Origin: Cyanobium sp. NIES-981
GTDB taxonomy: Bacteria > Cyanobacteriota > Cyanobacteriia > PCC-6307 > Cyanobiaceae
Length of the DNA stretch: 9,877 nt
NCBI GenBank assembly: GCA_945907085.1
Contig: CAMDSS010000053.1
Span: 1 to 9,877, forward strand
Reading direction: 5' to 3'
In this document: piece after piece, positions 5,964 through 9,877 of the stretch
Layout of the letters: each line of letters begins with the position of its first letter
Numbering within the stretch: the first letter of the stretch is position 1
The notes under the pieces: generated by a model
Database searches by the model: none
The model's input: the letters and a program-made list of their open reading frames with translations, nothing else
Told to the model about the DNA's origin: nothing
Made by a program: the position numbers and the translations under genes

Positions 5964-7207
5964 AGCTGCATGTGGCTTCCATCGGGGTCATAGCGCTTGG
6001 CCTGCCCCTCAAGATCAAAGCGCCTGGGGGACCCCCCAAAGCTTCGGGGATCTGATCCCACCCCGGCCAGGTAGGCCCAATTCCCCGTATTGAGGGCTGG
6101 ATCGGCATCGATCAACATCCACTCGAAATAGCGGGCCCCCCAGGTCCACGGCAACTGCAGGCTGTTCACGAAGTGGGAAGCCACCCACTGTCTACCGCGG
6201 TTGGAGAGGTAGCCCGTGGCATTGAGTTCGCGCATTTGGGCATCAATGCGTTCATGGCCGCACTCGGCCCGGGTCCAGCGCCGGAACAGCTCCCGATTCG
6301 GGTTTGCCTTGGGCAGGCGGCCCTGGATGCCGGATTCGCTATGGAAGGCCTCGCCATGGGCCCGCTCCGACCACAGAAAAAATTCCCGCCAGAGCAATTC
6401 CTGCCGCATCCACTCGCAGCCTTCGCTGGGTCCAAAGATGGCCTGGTGGGCCTCCAGGGCGTGCCAGATCCGACGCACCGACATGCTGCCGTTGGCGAGA
6501 AAAGGTGAAAACTTCGAGGAAAACTCGCTGCCGACCAACTGGTTGCGGCTGGCCTTGTAGGTCTTCAGACCATCGGAGTCAAACACGTAGTGCTGCAGCC
6601 GCTCGAGGGCGCTCGCTTCATCGCCGCGAAAGGGAAAGGCACTGCGTGGATCACCCCGATTAGGGCCCCGCTCAGGGCTCGGGCCAGGGGGTGGCGCCGG
6701 CGGGCCCATCGATCGGTGCCGCAACGTCTCCAACTCACCCGCCGACCAAGCTTCCAGTCCGTTGGCCAGGACAGAAATCTCCGGCTCAGGCAGAGGGGGT
6801 TCGGGGGCGCCTTGAATTTGCCGCCGGAACTCCCCAAAGACCCTGGGAAACTTCGCTTTGCTGGCGGGCCAGTCGGCAAACAGCCGGCTTTGCTCGCCAT
6901 ACAGAACGGCATCCGGCTGCAGCACGGGCGCCAAGGCTTCGAGGGCCGCCGCTGTTGGGAGCTCGGGGAAACAAAGCAGGGGGATCCCCAGGGCTTCGGT
7001 GCGGGCGTGCAGGGCACGCAAGGCGTCATGGTCGAGTTTGCGTTGGTGGGGCCCCCTGAGGCGCTGGCCCTCCGCCCGAGCTGCGAGCAACACCAAGCGC
7101 CCGCCTTGGTGGCCTCGCACCAAGTCCATCGCTTGATGCAGCACGGGTTGGTCGTGGAGGCGCCATTGGCCCTCCAAGGCCACTAAGACCGTGAAGCCAT
7201 CTAGCAT
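5954..7207 (-). CDS. DASH-type cryptochrome/photolyase
   Basis: This 417-residue flavoprotein belongs to the CRY-DASH group, whose members repair cyclobutane dimers mainly in single-stranded DNA and may signal blue light. The FAD domain is typical: FPFRGDEASALERLQHY (191-207), TYKASRNQLVGSEFSSKFSP (216-235), ELLWREFF (270-277), NATGYLSNRGRQWVAS (329-344) and NTGNWAYLAGVGSDPR (373-388), ending in YDPDGSHMQLWR. The N-terminal antenna domain is short and atypical: where relatives have W-F-R-N-D-L-R-x-x-D, this protein has ALEGQWRLHD (10-19), and it joins early to ADWPASKAKFPRVFGEFRRQ. Most DASH proteins are about 480-500 residues. The frame continues upstream to 7690, but that part is antisense to the secreted-protein gene. 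I chose the ATG at 7207 because TVLV then aligns with the usual first strand; no Shine-Dalgarno is seen. It overlaps the next photolyase gene by 10 bases and leads that operon. Confidence 0.9.
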   Translation of the reverse strand: MLDGFTVLVALEGQWRLHDQPVLHQAMDLVRGHQGGRLVLLAARAEGQRLRGPHQRKLDHDALRALHARTEALGIPLLCFPELPTAAALEALAPVLQPDAVLYGEQSRLFADWPASKAKFPRVFGEFRRQIQGAPEPPLPEPEISVLANGLEAWSAGELETLRHRSMGPPAPPPGPSPERGPNRGDPRSAFPFRGDEASALERLQHYVFDSDGLKTYKASRNQLVGSEFSSKFSPFLANGSMSVRRIWHALEAHQAIFGPSEGCEWMRQELLWREFFLWSERAHGEAFHSESGIQGRLPKANPNRELFRRWTRAECGHERIDAQMRELNATGYLSNRGRQWVASHFVNSLQLPWTWGARYFEWMLIDADPALNTGNWAYLAGVGSDPRSFGGSPRRFDLEGQAKRYDPDGSHMQLWR

Positions 7208-7240
7208 TTTGGGAGTGATTTTTGGGGTTGAAGAGCTCTC
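7208..7240. promoter_or_regulatory. 33-base divergent spacer between cryptochrome and secreted-protein genes
   Basis: Only 33 bases separate the two divergent start codons. A GAAGAG lies about five bases before the ATG at 7241 and is a likely ribosome-binding site for the rightward gene. No complete promoter fits here for both genes, so at least one promoter must lie inside the opposite coding sequence, or one gene must start further in. Confidence 0.4.
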
Positions 7241-7480
7241 ATGCGTTCCCTGTCCTCTTGCCTGTTGCTCGCGGCTACGGTTGCCTTCCTCGAAAGCCCT
7301 GCCCAGGCCCAGCGGGTGGTGCCGAAGATTGGCACGATTTGCCCCATCGGCTATGTGGACACCCTCAATGGCAAGTGCAGCACCCTGGGCCTGGCCTACT
7401 ACATCGTTCAACCCACGAATGGGCAAGCTTGTCCCTCCGGTTGGATGAACGTGGGTGGTGGTTATTGCAGTAAAAAATAA
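7241..7480 (+). CDS. Small secreted protein with two C-x11-C motifs, function unknown
   Basis: The 79-residue protein has a clear signal peptide: basic start MRS, hydrophobic core LLLAATVAFL, and AQA at 21-23 with cleavage before QRVVP. The mature part, about 56 residues, contains two copies of one motif: CPIGYVDTLNGKCS (34-47) and CPSGWMNVGGGYCS (64-77). Both fit C-P-x-G-[YW]-[VM]-[DN]-x3-G-x-C-S with exactly eleven residues between the cysteines. That suggests two disulfide-closed loops, within or between motifs, in an oxidising periplasm. Nothing indicates catalysis. The ATG at 7241 has GAAGAG just upstream. It diverges from the cryptochrome gene and converges on the SDR gene. I do not recognise a named family; it looks like one of the small conserved exported proteins of picocyanobacteria, but that is an impression. 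Confidence 0.85.
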   Translation: MRSLSSCLLLAATVAFLESPAQAQRVVPKIGTICPIGYVDTLNGKCSTLGLAYYIVQPTNGQACPSGWMNVGGGYCSKK

Positions 7481-7492
7481 GTCGCTACCTCG

Positions 7493-7508
7493 GAAAAATC
7501 GGTTTTTC
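7493..7508. terminator. Weak A/T hairpin between convergent genes
   Basis: GAAAAA (7493-7498), loop TCGG, and TTTTTC (7503-7508) form a 6-bp stem 12 bases after the secreted-protein stop and 31 bases before the converging SDR stop. It is symmetric and mostly A-T pairs, so it may act weakly in both directions. Its location is the best support. Confidence 0.3.
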
Positions 7509-7539
7509 AACCCCCACCGTTTTCCCAAGCACCGCCGAT

Positions 7540-8331
7540 CTAACGACTCGTCCAGCCCCCATCGATGGGCAAGATGATCCCAGTCACAAAACCACTGTGG
7601 GGCGAGGCCAGAAACAAGATGGCTGTATCGATGTCTTCGACCTTGCCAAAATGACCAACCGGGTAGCGGCTGATGTTCTGCCGAACCCACTGCGGATCAG
7701 CCATCACCGAGGCATTCAGTTCTGTGGGGATATGTCCTGGAGCAATCGCATTCACGGTGATTCCTTGGCAGGCCCATTCCACCGCCAGAGTTCGGGTTAG
7801 ACCCACTACCGCGTGCTTACTCACCACGTAGGGCGCCACAGAGCCGGTTTCCTGACCCACCAATCCAAAGATGGAGGCAATGAGAATCACCCGGCCAGCT
7901 CTGGAACGCTGCAGTTGTGGCAAGAGGGTTGATGCCAGTTGGGCGGGCACGGTCACGTTGAGATGCTGCACCATCTCAAACAGGTTTGGATCGAAGGCCT
8001 CGATGCTGCAGCGGCCTGAAATACCTGCCGCCGCCACCAAAATGTCGCATCCGCCAAGTTGGTCGGCCGCCTTTTCAATGGCCTGGCTGGCATTTGGAGA
8101 GGTCAGATCGAGGGCTAGTGGGACAAGCCGTTCAGCTATGGCTGGGTATTCGGCCGCGATTTGATTGAGTCGCTCGATCCTGCGCGCCACGATGAGGACC
8201 TTGGCCCCTGCTCTGGCCAGGATGAGGGCCATCCTGCGGCCCAAGCCACTGGAGGTTCCGGTAACAACAGCAACCGACCCTTCAAGGGCGAACAGCTCGG
8301 AAACGCTGAATGGCTCGGCAGAGGTTCCCAT
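7540..8331 (-). CDS. Short-chain dehydrogenase/reductase (classical SDR)
   Basis: This 263-residue soluble NAD(P)-dependent oxidoreductase has a Rossmann fold. The cofactor-binding motif TGTSSGLG is at 24-31; the basic residues of IVARRIERL (47-55) would favour NADP(H) over NAD(H), though this is only suggestive. The active-site tetrad is complete: N125 (HLNVT), S153 (IASIFG), Y168 and K172 (YVVSK). The usual NNAG strand reads AAAG (100-103), losing its asparagine. NAIAPGHIPTEL (194-205) and GIILPIDGGWTSR at the end are standard for the family. The substrate cannot be read from the sequence. An in-frame TTG at 8340 could add three residues; I chose the ATG at 8331. It starts 12 bases after the DUF2721 stop, so the two genes probably share a transcript, and it converges with the secreted-protein gene. 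Confidence 0.93.
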   Translation of the reverse strand: MGTSAEPFSVSELFALEGSVAVVTGTSSGLGRRMALILARAGAKVLIVARRIERLNQIAAEYPAIAERLVPLALDLTSPNASQAIEKAADQLGGCDILVAAAGISGRCSIEAFDPNLFEMVQHLNVTVPAQLASTLLPQLQRSRAGRVILIASIFGLVGQETGSVAPYVVSKHAVVGLTRTLAVEWACQGITVNAIAPGHIPTELNASVMADPQWVRQNISRYPVGHFGKVEDIDTAILFLASPHSGFVTGIILPIDGGWTSR

Positions 8332-8343
8332 GAACAGCAACGC

Positions 8344-8832
8344 TCAAGGCTGAAGTAACGATGCTGAATCCAGTCTAGAAACGTCGCCGCAACTGACCCG
8401 TTGCCAGTTGCACCTCGCTAAAAACAGCACCACGGCGACCATCAGGCAGGCCATAGCAAGCACAAACAACGGCACCACGATCAGGGCAAGATCAATTGCC
8501 GCGACTGCGCTCACAAACACGATGGCCACCACCAGGGCCACGAGCAGAATGGTGACGGTGGCGAACTCAATCGCCTTCATCACCAGGCGGATGCGTTTCT
8601 TTTGAATCTGCAGCTCAAGCAGACAATCCCGATTGCTGTTTCGTGAGGCCCCTTCCTGTAGCCGTCTTGCCCGATCAATGATTCGGTTAAGCCGGTTGGT
8701 CAGCACATTCAGTAAGCCGCTGATCCCCGCCAGTAAAAAGACCGGAGCCACCGAGAGGTGGATCGCCCGGGCAAGCCCCTCAACCGGTGCGGTGGTAACC
8801 AGGGCCAGGGCATGCACGGTTGGTTCGGCCAA
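8344..8832 (-). CDS. DUF2721 family membrane protein
   Basis: This 162-residue integral membrane protein of unknown function matches DUF2721, common in cyanobacteria. The N-terminal signature VEGLARAIHLSVAPVFLLAG (17-36) is followed by GLLNVLTNRLNRIIDRARRL (39-58), then a charged stretch with QIQKKRIRLVMKAIEF, and two strong membrane helices at about 88-110 and 113-139. The frame has no early ATG. The upstream in-frame stop is a TAG eight codons away, so it must start at TTG 8832 or at GTG 8817 (five codons in). I used the TTG, with low certainty. It lies 38 bases from the divergent carboxypeptidase gene and just before the SDR gene on the same strand. No catalytic motif is visible. Confidence 0.85.
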   Translation of the reverse strand: MAEPTVHALALVTTAPVEGLARAIHLSVAPVFLLAGISGLLNVLTNRLNRIIDRARRLQEGASRNSNRDCLLELQIQKKRIRLVMKAIEFATVTILLVALVVAIVFVSAVAAIDLALIVVPLFVLAMACLMVAVVLFLARCNWQRVSCGDVSRLDSASLLQP

Positions 8833-8870
8833 AGTGGTACCGAAAACCTACCCGTGCTGGACCACCTGCC

Positions 8871-9877
8871 ATGACCAGCATTCAATCCAGCGACCCAGGT
8901 CAGGCGCCCCTTCAGAAGCTGCGGGCCTATCTGCACACCACCCAGGTCCTGGGATCGATCCATAGCGCCCTCTATTACGACCAAAACACCGCCATGCCCG
9001 CCGCGGGGGCGGAGTGGCGGGGGGAACAGCTGGCCTTGCTGGCCCAGCAACTGCATGTCCGCCAGAGCAGTGGGGCCTATGCCGACTTGCTCTCCGCCGC
9101 AGAAGCGCAATGGGATGGCACCCCAGGCCCCATGGGCCGCAATCTCCAGTTGCTGCGCCAGGACTTTGATCGCCAGCACCGCCTCGATGCCGCCCTGGTG
9201 GGCCACATCGCCCAGGCCCAGGCCCAGGGCTATGCCCGCTGGAAAGAGGCCAAGGCCAAGGGCGATTTCAGTCTGTTTGCCCCGTCCCTTCAGGACCTTG
9301 TGGACCTTCGCCAGGAGCAAGCTCGCCAGTTGGCCGAGCCCCGAAGTTGCTGGGAAACCCTGGCCCAGCCCTTTGAACCCGACATCAGCAAGGTGCGGCT
9401 GGACGCCCTGTTTGCTCCCTTGCGCCAAGAACTGCCAGCCTTGATCGAGCGGGCCCGATCCGCGGCCAGTAGGCAGCCATTGGCCCGGTGGGATCTGCCA
9501 GAGAGCAGTCAGCAGAAGCTCTGCCAGGAGCTGTTGAACGGCTGGGGTTTTGATCCGAATCGCTGCCAAACAGCCCGCTCGCCCCATCCCTTTTCCTGCA
9601 CCTTGGGGCCGGCTGATTTCCGCATCACCACCCGGGTGGTGGCGGGCCAACCCCTCTCAGCCCTGCTGGCTACGGCCCATGAATGGGGCCATTCCCTCTA
9701 CGAGCAGGGGCTGCCGCGCAGCGGCGACCACTACTTCCCTTGGCCCCTGGGGGATGCCACCTCCATGGGGGTGCACGAGAGCCAAAGTCTGTTCTGGGAA
9801 TGCAGGGTGGGGCGGAGTCAGGCCTTTGCCCAGCGCCTGGAGCCTTCGATCGCCGCGGCTTGGCACCTGGCGAACCC
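8871..9877 (+). CDS. M32 family metallocarboxypeptidase (carboxypeptidase Taq type), 3' end cut by window edge
   Basis: The visible 335 residues belong to the M32 family, cytoplasmic zinc carboxypeptidases that remove C-terminal amino acids one at a time. The zinc-binding motif is HEWGH (270-274, with E271 as the catalytic base), followed by the family stretch SLYEQGLP. The third ligand is expected at E303 in HESQS (302-306). DFRITTR (249-255) is the conserved D-x-R-x-T-T-R segment, and SALYYDQNTAMP near 32-43 matches the usual N-terminal W-D-x-x-T-x-M-P region. M32 proteins are about 500 residues, so about a third is off the right edge. The ATG at 8871 opens the frame 38 bases from the divergent DUF2721 gene. 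No ribosome-binding site is evident. Confidence 0.96.
   Translation, partial: MTSIQSSDPGQAPLQKLRAYLHTTQVLGSIHSALYYDQNTAMPAAGAEWRGEQLALLAQQLHVRQSSGAYADLLSAAEAQWDGTPGPMGRNLQLLRQDFDRQHRLDAALVGHIAQAQAQGYARWKEAKAKGDFSLFAPSLQDLVDLRQEQARQLAEPRSCWETLAQPFEPDISKVRLDALFAPLRQELPALIERARSAASRQPLARWDLPESSQQKLCQELLNGWGFDPNRCQTARSPHPFSCTLGPADFRITTRVVAGQPLSALLATAHEWGHSLYEQGLPRSGDHYFPWPLGDATSMGVHESQSLFWECRVGRSQAFAQRLEPSIAAAWHLAN

Noticed and set aside
6590..7186. 198-codon open frame on the plus strand
   Set aside because: It is antisense to the cryptochrome gene, in very GC-rich DNA where long shadow frames are expected.
7208..7690. 161-residue N-terminal extension of the DASH cryptochrome frame
   Set aside because: It runs antisense through the secreted-protein gene and into the SDR gene; DASH homology begins at the ATG at 7207.
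8709..9650. 313-codon open frame on the minus strand
   Set aside because: It is antisense to the M32 carboxypeptidase and partly overlaps DUF2721; the translation is low-complexity G/Q/L-rich, as expected for a GC-rich shadow frame.

Overview
The window looks like a chromosomal segment from a GC-rich unicellular picocyanobacterium of the Synechococcus/Cyanobium type. The best evidence is chlN, a subunit of the light-independent protochlorophyllide reductase of chlorophyll synthesis. A DUF2721 membrane protein, an SphX/PstS-type phosphate-binding protein and two genes of the cryptochrome/photolyase superfamily fit the same picture. Hand counts of sample 60-base lines give about 67% G+C in one DASH-gene line, about 52% across the photolyase-gene repeat, and about 48% in the long gap at 2551-3168. 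Species cannot be fixed from this sequence alone.

Layout, left to right. 1-1130 (-) is chlN, cut by the left edge. 1131-1438 is a leader with hairpins and a possible 29-codon ORF. 1439-2005 (-) is a K+-channel-like protein, whose start overlaps by 4 bases the stop of 2002-2550 (-), a monooxygenase-fold (ABM) protein with two C-terminal membrane helices. 2551-3168 is an AT-richer gap with a 17-base direct repeat and, at its right end, a probable Pho box. 3169-4221 (+) is the phosphate-binding protein, closed by a strong hairpin at 4249-4286. 4326-5963 (-) is a photolyase-related protein of the bacterial (6-4)/FeS-BCP family, and 5954-7207 (-) is a DASH-type cryptochrome; the two overlap by 10 bases. 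7241-7480 (+) is a small secreted cysteine-motif protein diverging from the cryptochrome. 7540-8331 (-) is a short-chain dehydrogenase and 8344-8832 (-) is DUF2721, probably one transcript. 8871-9877 (+) is an M32 metallocarboxypeptidase, cut by the right edge.

How the genes relate. The two photolyase-family genes form a translationally coupled pair, which suggests a blue-light/UV-damage operon read DASH first. The channel and ABM-membrane genes form a second coupled pair. The phosphate-binding gene stands alone behind its own Pho box. The remaining genes appear to be ordinary housekeeping neighbours.

The most unusual item is the photolyase-related gene at 4326-5963. It keeps the family fold signatures but seems to lack three of the four cysteines that hold the family's [4Fe-4S] cluster. 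It also carries an in-frame six-unit 15-bp repeat that encodes a pentapeptide repeat. Second comes the small secreted protein, whose mature part is two copies of one C-x11-C motif. I see no CRISPR array, transposase, tRNA, rRNA or phage gene.
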